Shown one piece after another: positions 8,160-16,053 of a stretch of DNA of 64,000 nt. The stretch comes from UBA6115 sp050953005. Lineage in GTDB: Bacteria; Bacillota; Clostridia; Christensenellales; Aristaeellaceae. The DNA lies in NCBI GenBank assembly GCA_050953005.1, contig JBMNLV010000002.1:1-64000 (forward strand), given 5' to 3'. The translations under genes were made by a program, and so were the position numbers. The notes under the pieces are model-generated. The model saw only the letters and a program-made list of their open reading frames with translations, did not search any database and was not told where the DNA came from. The first letter of the stretch is position 1, and the number at the start of each line of letters is the position of its first letter.

Positions 8160-8386
8160 TTCTTCCTCCGAAGCGGTTTCTTATGTCCTTTATACATTCG
8201 TCCGCTCTTGATCTTCACCGGCGGGAAATGATATACGCTGTTAACCAACTTAGACGGCTTCCGCTCATGCGCTCCGGTCACAAGCATATACCACAGAATT
8301 TGGCTCCATTCCCGATCAGATACTTCAAGGCCAAAGACTTCCTTGGCGTCCTCTCGTCGCGTGGCGGTCAGTTTCAGAAACGAGGC
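8156..8386 (-). pseudogene. Truncated open frame upstream of the exported-protein cluster
   Basis: An open frame of 76 codons ends at a TGA that overlaps the next gene's ATG (ATGA at 8156-8159), a hallmark of a real operon partner. It is closed on the 5' side by a TAA at 8387-8389 and has no start near its beginning; the first ATG lies far inside (before LVTGAHERKPSK). I read it as the 3' remnant of a gene whose front part has been lost. The residues (for example EVSDREWSQILWYML and HFPPVKIKSGRMYKGHKK) match no family I know. Confidence 0.4.
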
Positions 8387-8525
8387 TTATTGAGAGATGG
8401 TATTGGAACAGGGAGAGCGTGTCCGGAATTTCATCAGTTCAGACTGCAGATTTTATCCAGACAGTTCATGCCCTTCTGCCTGCGAATCGGCACGCATTTT
8501 CCACATACAACCAAGCTGTCTCATC

Positions 8526-9614
8526 TCACATGCTTGTCGCGTACAACTCAAGCGACACAAAGTCCATCGGGCACTCTATTTCCTTGGTCATGGTGATGCC
8601 GGGCTTGAGCTCGCCGTCTTCATCGCCCCAGAAATCATATTCACAGGCAACGACATCCCCATCTTCATCCAGGAAAAGAAGGTAGTATTCCAGCAGATCG
8701 ATGGGCTTGTCCCCTGTGTTTTTGGCGGTGATAATCGCCGTGTTGCCGCGAATGCCTTTGGAAAGCTCCAGAATGGATTGCAGGCCCTGGTCCTGGGTGT
8801 CCGGAACAAACTCCAAGTTATATTCAATGTGACTGTAAGGCTTCTCGCTGCAGACCATCCAGAAGGTTTCGTAGCCGTCCTGGCATGCCCTCTTCCCGTC
8901 TTCTTTCCGATCCACAAGGTTCCCGTCCCAGTCATAGAACTGGACGTCCAGATAGATGACGGCATCGTACCCGACGGTGTTCCTGATGACCAGGTCGTTG
9001 TGTTGCCCCAATGACGAATCCCACAGATATTCTTTGACAACTTCATAGCCGATATTGTCCATATACTGGTAATCAAACCTGACGCGGGAGAGAAGCGATT
9101 TGGTAAACTCTATAACCTGCTCAAGCCTGTATTCCGGATTGGCGTAGACCAAACCGTAAAGAAAACCAAGGTCTTCCCAGGCGGTGAAACTGACAGGGGT
9201 ATCCCCGAGATAACCCGTGAAAAGCAGCCCGTATACGTTGTCGATGCGCAGTTTTTCCTCTCTTCTCAGGTCCATCCCATCCGCTTTCGCCATTTCAGCG
9301 GCCCATTCCTCAAGGACCGGCTCATTGTTTTCCAGGTCTACCTTGTCGTAATCCGGGTAATCTATGATTGCCACAAGGGCTCCGCCTGACAGGCTCTCCT
9401 TCTCTTTGGCGAAGTGCGCCCTGGTGAGGTACGTGAAATGATCTTCATCCGTACGGATCTCTTCCTCGTGCATCCAGCCCCTTGGCACCTGATAGAGATA
9501 GTTTTCAAACCTGAACGTTTCGTATTCTTGAGAAAGGGCGATGTCAGCAAGGGAAACGGCGGCAAAGGACATTAGCAGGGCGATGGTCAACAGGGACGCG
9601 ATCAGCTTTTTCAT
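8526..9614 (-). CDS. Exported protein of unknown function
   Basis: The 362-residue product has a signal peptide (residues 1-23, ending AAVSLA). The middle part (about 30-180) is alpha/beta with VPRGWMHEEE and GFLYGLVYANPEYR, resembling small lipoprotein-like domains that sit at bacterial cell surfaces. The C-terminal half (about 190-360) has two beta-rich repeats with DVQFYDWDGNLVDRK and EYYLLFLDEDGDVVACE, similar in style to FxLYD-type domains, so it may carry two such modules. No enzyme motif is seen. It is a single gene; the region on its 3' side up to 8387 holds no supported gene. Confidence 0.6.
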   Translation of the reverse strand: MKKLIASLLTIALLMSFAAVSLADIALSQEYETFRFENYLYQVPRGWMHEEEIRTDEDHFTYLTRAHFAKEKESLSGGALVAIIDYPDYDKVDLENNEPVLEEWAAEMAKADGMDLRREEKLRIDNVYGLLFTGYLGDTPVSFTAWEDLGFLYGLVYANPEYRLEQVIEFTKSLLSRVRFDYQYMDNIGYEVVKEYLWDSSLGQHNDLVIRNTVGYDAVIYLDVQFYDWDGNLVDRKEDGKRACQDGYETFWMVCSEKPYSHIEYNLEFVPDTQDQGLQSILELSKGIRGNTAIITAKNTGDKPIDLLEYYLLFLDEDGDVVACEYDFWGDEDGELKPGITMTKEIECPMDFVSLELYATSM

Positions 9615-9699
9615 TTTTATTAATCCGCCTTTCTGCGAAAGGCACCGACGGGGTTATGAAACCATGTCGCACCCAACGCGTTTATGTTGTAAGGTGGTT

Positions 9700-9889
9700 T
9701 TGCAGGGTCGGCACACTACAGAACCCGTGGAGGTGATTGGCGGAGCTGTATAGCGGCAACCCCGCATTTTTATTTGGTGTCGGTTATCCGGTTAAGGTAT
9801 CAACGAATGGCGCAAACCATAGCCCGTAAACTTATCTCTTACAAATCGGCTCGATTTTGCCGGATGACCAGTCCCTGCCGACCCTGCAA
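9700..9889 (+). ncRNA. Candidate IS110 5' noncoding RNA (bridge-RNA-like)
   Basis: The region directly upstream of the IS110-type transposase is closed by a perfect 14-bp inverted repeat: TTGCAGGGTCGGCA (9700-9713) and its complement (9876-9889). IS110-group elements are known to encode a structured bridge RNA in the noncoding end upstream of the transposase gene, so a roughly 190-base folded RNA here is plausible. The assignment is inference; the guide loops were not identified. Confidence 0.4.
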
Positions 9890-9907
9890 TTCTTTCGGAG
9901 GTGAGCT

Positions 9908-10490
9908 ATGTTCAAAATCTTCCGCAAAAACTGCTGTGGACTGGACGTACACAAAACCTGGATCTTTGCTTGTATTGGCATCACAGACCCTCATGGCATC
10001 ACCCAATACAAGCAGGCGCGTTTCTCCTCTTTCTCCAAAGGCCTGCGGGAACTCGTCGACTGGCTTGCTCTTTACTCCTGCAAAGAGGCCTGCATGGAGT
10101 CAGCCGGTAAATACTGGATTCCCGTCTTCAGCATCCTGGAGAAATCCTGTCTGGTGACACTTGCTCACCCCAAGTACACCAAGCCGCAAAAAGGCAACAA
10201 GACCGACCGCAAGGATGCTAAATGGATTTGCGATCTGTTCATGTGTGATACTGATTCCAATCTTTATTGCATCGTCGCGCCGGGTCTTTGATCGCCCTGC
10301 TGTGTCAGTCAACCTCAACGTAGCTTAGGCTACGCCATCGGTTTTCTTCCTTGCAGGACAATAAAATCCCTCGCCGCTTTGGATGCAATAAAGCTATACA
10401 TCAGTATGACATGATCAAACCCAGCTTTATCCCTCCTCCTGACATTCGACATCTGCGCGATCTCGCGCGTTACCGGGTCAAACTTCGCAC
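9908..10490 (+). pseudogene. IS110-family transposase remnant, interrupted by a MITE-like element
   Basis: The frame from ATG 9908 gives a clear IS110 (DEDD) N-terminal half: CGLDVHK with the first catalytic Asp, ACMESAGKYW with the Glu, and KTDRKDAKWI with a further Asp. After residue 113 the frame enters a 160-bp insertion (10248-10407) and stops at 10291. The homology resumes exactly in frame after the insertion: MIKPSFIPPPDIRHLRDL and ARYRVKL at about 10410-10480, a segment typical of the family. It then ends at the border of the GH3 gene. The element is therefore broken twice, by an insertion and by loss of its 3' half, and cannot make a working transposase. Confidence 0.85.
10248..10407 (+). 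mobile_element. MITE-like element, copy A (inside IS110 remnant)
   Basis: A 160-bp noncoding unit with imperfect 26-bp terminal inverted repeats: ATACTGAT plus CTTTATTGCATC at the left (10248-10273) and the complements at the right (10382-10407), separated by six poorly matching bases. It is flanked by TGA on both sides, compatible with a 3-bp target duplication. Removing it with one TGA restores the IS110 frame. An internal palindrome CGTAGC-TTAG-GCTACG lies near 10319-10334. Related copies occur at 42387-42537 and 52376-52523, in the same orientation. Confidence 0.75.
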
Positions 10491-10497
10491 CGCCGCG

Positions 10498-12918
10498 TTA
10501 TCTGCGGCGCAAAAACCGGCACAGCCCGCGCAGCAGGTGGCCATTGGCTGCATCCACGATCAGCCTGGCGCGCCAAAGCGGCATCAGCTCCGGGCTGAAC
10601 AGCGGCAGGCTGCGCATGGGATTGCCCGCGGCGGTATCCATCATCATTTTAAACTGCGGGTTGCCATAGTCCACCTTGCCGCCGGTTCCCTTGGCGATCA
10701 GGCGCTCCATGACCCTCAGCAGCAGCCTGCACAGCAGACTGGTGGCAGCCAGCTCCTTCAGGGAATTGTCCATGGTATACTCGCCCTTCGCGGCGGGCGC
10801 GATCCAGGCATACGGCCCGTAGAGCGCCTCAAAATCCCTGCTCGAAGGCAGGCCTGACGGCCGGTGATACCAGTTGGTCTCACTGTCCCGGCGCGGCGGC
10901 CGGCCAGGCAGGTCCAAGGCCTGCGACAGGCGGATATCGCGGCTGTGCGCGCCTACCTCGATCAGATAGGTTCCCTCCTCCACCACCCAGTCCGCCGCCT
11001 GCGCGTCATACAGGGCGAAGCTGCGCCGGTCCAGGGCAATGCGTACCTCCCGGGCCTCCCCGGGCTGCAGATCAACTTTTTCAAACCCTTTCAGCTCATG
11101 CGCCGGGCGGAAGGCGCCTTTGGTTTGGGGCGCGACATACACCTGGGCCACCTCCGCGCCGGCCCTGCTGCCCGTGTTGCGCAGGGTAAAGCGCACCTCA
11201 TAGCTGTATTTGCCCTGTGGTGTGACACGCAGCTCCTCATAGTCAAAGCTTGTATAGGACAGCCCGTAGCCGAAGGGAAACAGCACTTTTTGCCCGGCAG
11301 TGTCATAGTGGCGGTAGCCCACATAGATGCTCTCCACATAAGGCGCCTGCCAGGGCCGGACAGCATACACCGCGCTGCTGGCCACATCCTTGTAAGCCAG
11401 CGGGTAAGTCTCCGCCAGCTTGCCCGAGGGATTGGCGTATCCCAACAACAAATCGGCCGCAGCCTGGCCGCCTGCCTGCCCCGGCAGGTACATATTCAGC
11501 AGTGCGGCTGCCTGCCCCAGCCACGGCATCTCCACCGGGCTGCCGCCATACAGCACAACAATGATGTCCCGGCGCTCATGGTACAGCGCCTCCAGCAGCG
11601 CCAGCTGGTTTTCCGGCAGGGACAGGTGAGACCGGTCATAGCCCTCGGACTCATCCAGGTCGGTCAGCCCCAGGCAGACCAGCAGGGCGCCATCCGTTTG
11701 AGCCAGGCTGAGCGCCTGGTCGATCAGGTTTTGGTCCGTCCGGCCATCCAGCCTGTAGCCCGGCGCGAACTTGGGGGAAATGCCGTGTTCCGCCAGGCCG
11801 TCCAGCAGGCTGGTCACCTGTGTGGGCGTCACCAGGGAGGAGCCGTTGCCCTGATAGCGCGGCGTGCGGGCCAATTCGCCCAGCACAACAAATGTCTGAT
11901 CAGTCGCCAGCGGCAGGATGCCGCCCTCGTTTTTGAGCAGGATCCCGCACCGGGCGGCTGTCTCGCGGGCCAGGGCGTGGTGCGCGGCGTACAGCGCGTC
12001 ATCCCTTTGCGCAGGCGCCTGCTGATGCCAGCGCATGGCCAGTTCCGCTATCCGGAGGGCCATCTGGTCGATCAGCTCTTCCGGCAGCTGCCCCTCCCGC
12101 ACCGCCTCAAGCAGCTCCCGGTCAAAGCGGCCGCGGCTGCCGGGCATCTCCAGGTCCATTCCGGCCCGCACGCCGGCCACGCGGTCGTGCACCGCGCCCC
12201 AGTCGCTGACGACAGCGCCCTCAAAGCCCCATTCCCCGCGCAGGATGTCCCACAGCAAGCGACGGTTGTCGCTGCAATAGGTGCCGTTGAGCTGGTTATA
12301 GGCGCACATGATGGTAGCGGGCGAGGCCTTCTTGACCGCGATTTCAAAGGCAGTCAGGTAGATTTCCCGCAGCGCGCGCTCATCCACCAGGCTGTCGCTG
12401 ACCATGCGCGCCGTTTCCTGGCTGTTGCAGGCGAAGTGTTTCATGGAGGCGCCCACGCCCCGGGATTGCACGCCTGAAATCCAGGCCGCGGCCATCTCTC
12501 CCGAAAGCAGGGGATCCTCGCTGTAGTATTCAAAATTCCGTCCGCACAGCGGGTTGCGCTTGATGTTGGCGCCCGGGCCCAGCAGGATGTTGACGCCCTG
12601 GTCGCGCGCCTCGCTGCCCAGGGCCTGCCCCACGCGGCGGAGAAGATCCCGGTCCCAGGAGGAGGCCAGCCCGCAGGCAGTGGGAAAACAGGTGGCGCTG
12701 ACGGACGCGCTCAAGCCCAGATGATCGCCGCTTTGCCCCTGCCGGCGCAGGCCGTGGGGCCCATCGGACATTGTCAGCGCCGGGATGTCTGCCTGCTCCA
12801 GCGCCCGGGTGTGCCAGAAATCCGCGCCGGAGAGCAGGGAAATCTTGTCTTTCAGCGGCAGCCGGCGGATGGTCTCCAGGAGACCTGGATTGTTTTGTTT
12901 GCTGCTGTTCATCATCAA
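10498..12918 (-). CDS. Glycoside hydrolase family 3 (beta-glucosidase-like)
   Basis: Predicted cytoplasmic beta-glycosidase of 806 residues; no signal peptide. The GH3 N-terminal barrel (about 20-300) shows the substrate-binding GxxxKRNPLCGRNFE loop, KHFACN at about 160-165 and the nucleophile Asp of VVSDWGAVHD at about residue 239. The alpha/beta sandwich follows (about 330-560, with GYDRSHLSLPENQLALLEAL), then a fibronectin-III-like domain (about 600-690) with TLRNTGSRAGAEVAQVYV. About 100 further residues at the C-terminus are outside the usual core. The start ATG overlaps the stop of the ThuA-like gene (ATGA), so the pair is one operon. The exact sugar cannot be told. Confidence 0.92.
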   Translation of the reverse strand: MMMNSSKQNNPGLLETIRRLPLKDKISLLSGADFWHTRALEQADIPALTMSDGPHGLRRQGQSGDHLGLSASVSATCFPTACGLASSWDRDLLRRVGQALGSEARDQGVNILLGPGANIKRNPLCGRNFEYYSEDPLLSGEMAAAWISGVQSRGVGASMKHFACNSQETARMVSDSLVDERALREIYLTAFEIAVKKASPATIMCAYNQLNGTYCSDNRRLLWDILRGEWGFEGAVVSDWGAVHDRVAGVRAGMDLEMPGSRGRFDRELLEAVREGQLPEELIDQMALRIAELAMRWHQQAPAQRDDALYAAHHALARETAARCGILLKNEGGILPLATDQTFVVLGELARTPRYQGNGSSLVTPTQVTSLLDGLAEHGISPKFAPGYRLDGRTDQNLIDQALSLAQTDGALLVCLGLTDLDESEGYDRSHLSLPENQLALLEALYHERRDIIVVLYGGSPVEMPWLGQAAALLNMYLPGQAGGQAAADLLLGYANPSGKLAETYPLAYKDVASSAVYAVRPWQAPYVESIYVGYRHYDTAGQKVLFPFGYGLSYTSFDYEELRVTPQGKYSYEVRFTLRNTGSRAGAEVAQVYVAPQTKGAFRPAHELKGFEKVDLQPGEAREVRIALDRRSFALYDAQAADWVVEEGTYLIEVGAHSRDIRLSQALDLPGRPPRRDSETNWYHRPSGLPSSRDFEALYGPYAWIAPAAKGEYTMDNSLKELAATSLLCRLLLRVMERLIAKGTGGKVDYGNPQFKMMMDTAAGNPMRSLPLFSPELMPLWRARLIVDAANGHLLRGLCRFLRRR

Positions 12919-13637
12919 TACATTTTCGCTTTGTTTTCAAAGCGCTCCGTGGTCAAGCCCCTCTCGCGCGCAAAGGCTTTGCCCGCGCCGGCCCAGAGCA
13001 TCCCGCGCTCCATCAATACGGCGGCCGTGGGGGATTTGTCAAACACATCGTCATGGTGCCCCAGGGAGGTGTAAAACACCCGGCCGTTGCCCCAGAACTT
13101 GGTCCAGGCCACCGGCATGTCCACCGGCTTGTTGCTGATATGGTAATAGTGCACGGACGGAAAGCGCGTGGTGGCCAGCACCTCGATAGCGGGGTCAATG
13201 TGCATGTAGTAGTGCTCGCTGGTCACCTCAAAATCCTCCAGCCCCTCCACCAGCGGGGAGGAACCGTGGCAGATGTTCACGGTGTACTCGACGCCGTCGC
13301 CGCCCGGGTGGCTTACCCACTGACCGCCGGTGATGAACTGCCACTGGGTGTCCCTGCGGAAGGCGTCGCACAGCCCGCCGTGGCAGCCTGCCAGGCCGGT
13401 GCCTTGGCCCACTGCCCTGGCGACCGCCTTGGTGTACTCGGGCTTGATGTCGCCCATCGTCCAGCAAAACACCAGCAGGTCCAGGGCCATGACCGCATCC
13501 TCGTCCGCCAGGCAATCCAGGCTGTCCATGATTTGCGTCCCGTACGCGTGACGCCGGAGCATCCGCTCAAAGCGGCGGCTGGTCAGATGAGGCTCATGTC
13601 CATCCCATCCGCCCTGCACAATCCATGCTGTTTTCAT
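12915..13637 (-). CDS. ThuA-like domain protein
   Basis: A 240-residue protein of the ThuA-like (trehalose utilisation) family, a class I glutamine-amidotransferase-like fold found beside sugar-catabolic genes. Visible signatures are AWIVQGGWDGHEP at the N-terminus, GLAGCHGGLCDAF in the middle (the GLAGxHGG motif) and PVAWTKFWGNGRVFYTSLGHH near the C-terminus, which is the PVVWTxxxGxGRVFYxxLGH motif. Its biochemical role is poorly known; family members have been linked to disaccharide and keto-sugar metabolism. It overlaps the GH3 gene by 4 bases, with a GGAGGC site upstream of its own ATG, supporting a joint role in glycoside use. Confidence 0.88.
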   Translation of the reverse strand: MKTAWIVQGGWDGHEPHLTSRRFERMLRRHAYGTQIMDSLDCLADEDAVMALDLLVFCWTMGDIKPEYTKAVARAVGQGTGLAGCHGGLCDAFRRDTQWQFITGGQWVSHPGGDGVEYTVNICHGSSPLVEGLEDFEVTSEHYYMHIDPAIEVLATTRFPSVHYYHISNKPVDMPVAWTKFWGNGRVFYTSLGHHDDVFDKSPTAAVLMERGMLWAGAGKAFARERGLTTERFENKAKMY

Positions 13638-13668
13638 CCGACTGCCTCCTATTTATGGTGTTTTGCCC

Positions 13669-13697
13669 ATTATACCATGTTTTAAATGCTGAACAAA
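13669..13697 (-). promoter_or_regulatory. Promoter of the thuA-like/GH3 operon
   Basis: On the minus strand a TATAAT -10 (13669-13674) lies about 32 bases ahead of the ThuA-like ATG, with a weak -35 (TTTGTT, 13692-13697) 17 bases upstream. Confidence 0.55.
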
Positions 13698-13718
13698 CAG
13701 CGGAACAAAGCCTGGACA

Positions 13719-14282
13719 TCAGCCCGCGACGGCGCTGTATTCGGTCTGGTCGGGCAGCCGCAGCAAATGAAGGGCCAGGCTGTCCTGGCGCAGCCAGGCG
13801 CTTCGCAATTCGGGGCTGTCGAACATGACCGGCATGCGCGGGTGCACCCGCGCGGGGGCGCCCGCGGCGTCCCGCGTCAGGATGACAAAGCTGCCCAAAG
13901 GGATGCCCGGAAAGGCCAGGCCGGCCATATAGATCAGCCCGCCGTCCGGCCTGCCGAACAGAAAGGCCTGTTTGGCGGATGACCATTCATAAAAGGCCCG
14001 GGCCGGCACCAGCACGCGCGAGCGGCGTAGCAGAGGGCCGAACATCGGGCTTTCGTGCGCGGTCTCGCTGCGGGCATTGATCAGCAGGCGTTTCATATAG
14101 GAGGGCTTGTACCCGAAACGCAGGGGAACCAGTCCGCGGGCCGTATAGACCGGCGCGATCTGACCGGGCAGGATGTCGCCTGTCCTGATGTCCATCCCCG
14201 GGTGCTCCAGCATCAATTCAGCGATCGCTTCCCGGAAAACGAGGTTTTCATCCTCCATAGAAATATGGTACTTCCCGCACAT
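13719..14282 (-). CDS. SRAP-domain abasic-site shielding protein (YedK/HMCES family)
   Basis: SOS-response-associated protein that crosslinks to abasic sites in single-stranded DNA through its Cys2. The start at 14282 yields Met-Cys-Gly-Lys, so Cys2 is placed correctly after Met removal; a longer frame to 14315 would bury it. Other active-site features are present: NARSET, FYEW with the conserved Glu, and VHPRMPV with the His. Length is 187 residues, slightly short for the family. The 5' end overlaps the small upstream gene by 35 bases. With that gene and the Y-family polymerase it forms a DNA damage cassette behind a LexA box. Confidence 0.92.
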   Translation of the reverse strand: MCGKYHISMEDENLVFREAIAELMLEHPGMDIRTGDILPGQIAPVYTARGLVPLRFGYKPSYMKRLLINARSETAHESPMFGPLLRRSRVLVPARAFYEWSSAKQAFLFGRPDGGLIYMAGLAFPGIPLGSFVILTRDAAGAPARVHPRMPVMFDSPELRSAWLRQDSLALHLLRLPDQTEYSAVAG

Positions 14283-14517
14283 GGGTTTCCTCCTCCACAT
14301 ACCAGCGCCGGTCATCCCAAAACAGCCGCAAAGAAGTTTGGCCGATCAGGACCGTATAGCGAATACCGCTGCCGCCCTGGCGGGTCTGCCGCGCCGGGCG
14401 GCAATCCACCACCCGGTCAATCTTCAGGGTCTGCCCGCGCAGCCTGAGCATCTCCGGGGTGACGCGGCCCTGCTCATCAGCGCGTGCGCGTACCCAGACG
14501 GCTGTCCTTGTTGTCAT
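14248..14517 (-). CDS. Small conserved protein between Y-family polymerase and SRAP genes
   Basis: Function unknown. The 89-residue product looks like the small proteins commonly placed next to dinB in Clostridia: a basic middle part with LKIDRVVDCRPA, then GGSGIRYTVLIG and LFWDDRRWYVEE, a compact beta-sheet pattern. It starts one base after the polymerase stop codon and overlaps the SRAP gene by 35 bases, so the three are probably translated together. Context suggests a helper role in translesion synthesis or damage tolerance. No catalytic motif is seen. Confidence 0.65.
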   Translation of the reverse strand: MTTRTAVWVRARADEQGRVTPEMLRLRGQTLKIDRVVDCRPARQTRQGGSGIRYTVLIGQTSLRLFWDDRRWYVEEETHVREVPYFYGG

Positions 14518-14518
14518 T

Positions 14519-15757
14519 TTACCCTCTTCCTCTCATCATTCCCAGGGGCTGCAGCTCATGGTCGTCCACCGGGTTGAGCTCCCGGGTGGCCTCCCCGCAC
14601 AGCAGCAGCCCGCGGCGGATGGCGTTATGGCCCCAGCGCGCGCGGATACCGTCCAGCGCCCCCTCCAGCGCGCGCTCCTTGCGCGTCCTGGGGGGCACCC
14701 AAAGCGGCAGCTGCACAAATTCCCGCGTGCTGATCAGGTCGCTGCCGCATACGCCCAGGGAGCGCAGGGGCAGCCGCCAGGCGTAGTGTTCACGCAGCAG
14801 GTTCATCGCGGTCCGGGCAATGTCCGAGCCCAGGTCGCTGGATTGCGCCAGGCGGCGCTGGCGGTTCAGGCTGACCAGCTCGCTGTCGCGCATCCACAGG
14901 CTGACCGTACGGCAGGCCATCCGGTGGGCCCGCAGCCGCGCGCCCACGCTGTCCGCAAGCAGGTAGATCACCGCCTTGGCCTGCTCCTCATCACACAGGT
15001 CGCGCGGGGTGGTGGTGGAATTGCCGATGGATTTGATTTCATCAGCCTCCTGCGCGTCCAGCACCGGGCTGTCGTCCTGGCCGCGGGCAAAGCGCTGCAG
15101 CGTCTCCCCGTTTTTGCCCAGCAGGGAGCGGATCATGCTGTCCTGCGCCCGGGCCAGGTCGCCGATGGTGGTCATCCCCAGGCCGGCCAGGCGGCGCTGG
15201 GTGGCGCGCCCGACATACAGCAGGCTGTCCACCGGCAGCGGCCACACCTTTTCGCGGAAATTGTCCGGGGTGATGACCGTGGTGGCGTCAGGCTTGCGCA
15301 TGTCCGAGCCCAGCTTGGCAAAGACCTTGTTGAAGCTGACGCCGACGGACACCGTAATGCCCAGCTCCTCCCGCGCGGCGACGCGGATCCGCGCCGCGAT
15401 TTCCTCGCCGCACAGGGGATGGCCGGTGACGTCCAGCCAGCTCTCATCCAGCCCGAAGGGCTCCACCTGGCAGGTATAGCGCCTGTAGATGGCGCGCATC
15501 ATGCGCGAGTAGAGCAGGTATTTGCGCTGGTCGGCCGGGATCAGCACCAGGCCCGGGCATTTCTGCCTGGCCTGCCAGACGGCTTCGCCCGTGATAACGC
15601 CGTACTTTTTGGCCTGGGCGGACTTGGCCAGGATGATGCCGTGGCGCAGGGCCGGGTCCCCGCAGACCGCTACGGGCTTGCCGGCCAGGCTCAGGTCCTC
15701 CGCGGCCTCCACCGAGGCGTAAAAACTGTTGCAGTCGCTGTGTAGGATGGTTCGCAC
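14519..15757 (-). CDS. dinB: Y-family DNA polymerase (DinB/UmuC type)
   Basis: Translesion DNA polymerase, 412 residues. Catalytic metal ligands are visible: Asp8 in HSDCNSFYASVE and the Asp104-Glu105 pair in GLDESWLDVTG. The fingers/palm segment KYGVITGEAVWQA, the SVGVSFNKVFAKLGSDMRKP motif, a helix-hairpin-helix region (LPVDSLLYVGRATQRRLAGLG) and the little-finger domain follow in order. Start is GTG at 15757 with GGTGAGG upstream. It lacks an obvious C-terminal clamp-binding motif that I could name. The LexA box and -10 element just upstream indicate SOS induction. Confidence 0.92.
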   Translation of the reverse strand: MRTILHSDCNSFYASVEAAEDLSLAGKPVAVCGDPALRHGIILAKSAQAKKYGVITGEAVWQARQKCPGLVLIPADQRKYLLYSRMMRAIYRRYTCQVEPFGLDESWLDVTGHPLCGEEIAARIRVAAREELGITVSVGVSFNKVFAKLGSDMRKPDATTVITPDNFREKVWPLPVDSLLYVGRATQRRLAGLGMTTIGDLARAQDSMIRSLLGKNGETLQRFARGQDDSPVLDAQEADEIKSIGNSTTTPRDLCDEEQAKAVIYLLADSVGARLRAHRMACRTVSLWMRDSELVSLNRQRRLAQSSDLGSDIARTAMNLLREHYAWRLPLRSLGVCGSDLISTREFVQLPLWVPPRTRKERALEGALDGIRARWGHNAIRRGLLLCGEATRELNPVDDHELQPLGMMRGRG

Positions 15758-15776
15758 GCCCTCACCCCCAAAATGA

Positions 15777-15802
15777 GAACATTTGTTCGCGTATTGAGTA
15801 TA
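15777..15802 (-). promoter_or_regulatory. LexA (SOS) box and -10 element of the dinB cassette
   Basis: A perfect palindrome GAAC-ATTT-GTTC (15777-15788) of the Gram-positive LexA/DinR type lies just downstream of a TATACT -10 (complement of 15797-15802). A repressor bound there would block transcription of dinB, the small gene and the SRAP gene. Confidence 0.8.
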
Positions 15803-16053
15803 GCACGCGGAGGCGGCGGACGCAAGATGAACTTCATGACAGCCGCGGTTTCAGCATGCAGAGTGTATGCTTTGAGCGCAAAACGGCAGGGGCCGTGTTG
15901 CATTGGCCGCGTATTCTTGTTAAACTCTGTCTGTGCAAAACACACCTTGATGTAATTGACGGGTCAAGAATTCTTTGGCGGCCTGATGATGGAACAAACA
16001 AGAGGCGTTCGACATTGTGAATATCATCTGAACTGCGCTGTGAGGAAAGAGAA

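Noticed and set aside
9908..10291. A complete small gene of 127 codons
   Set aside because: The last 14 codons come from the inserted element; the rest is only the N-terminal third of an IS110 transposase that resumes after the insertion.
10864..12477. 537-codon plus-strand frame opposite the GH3 gene
   Set aside because: It is a shadow of the GH3 coding bias; no ribosome binding site or recognisable domain.
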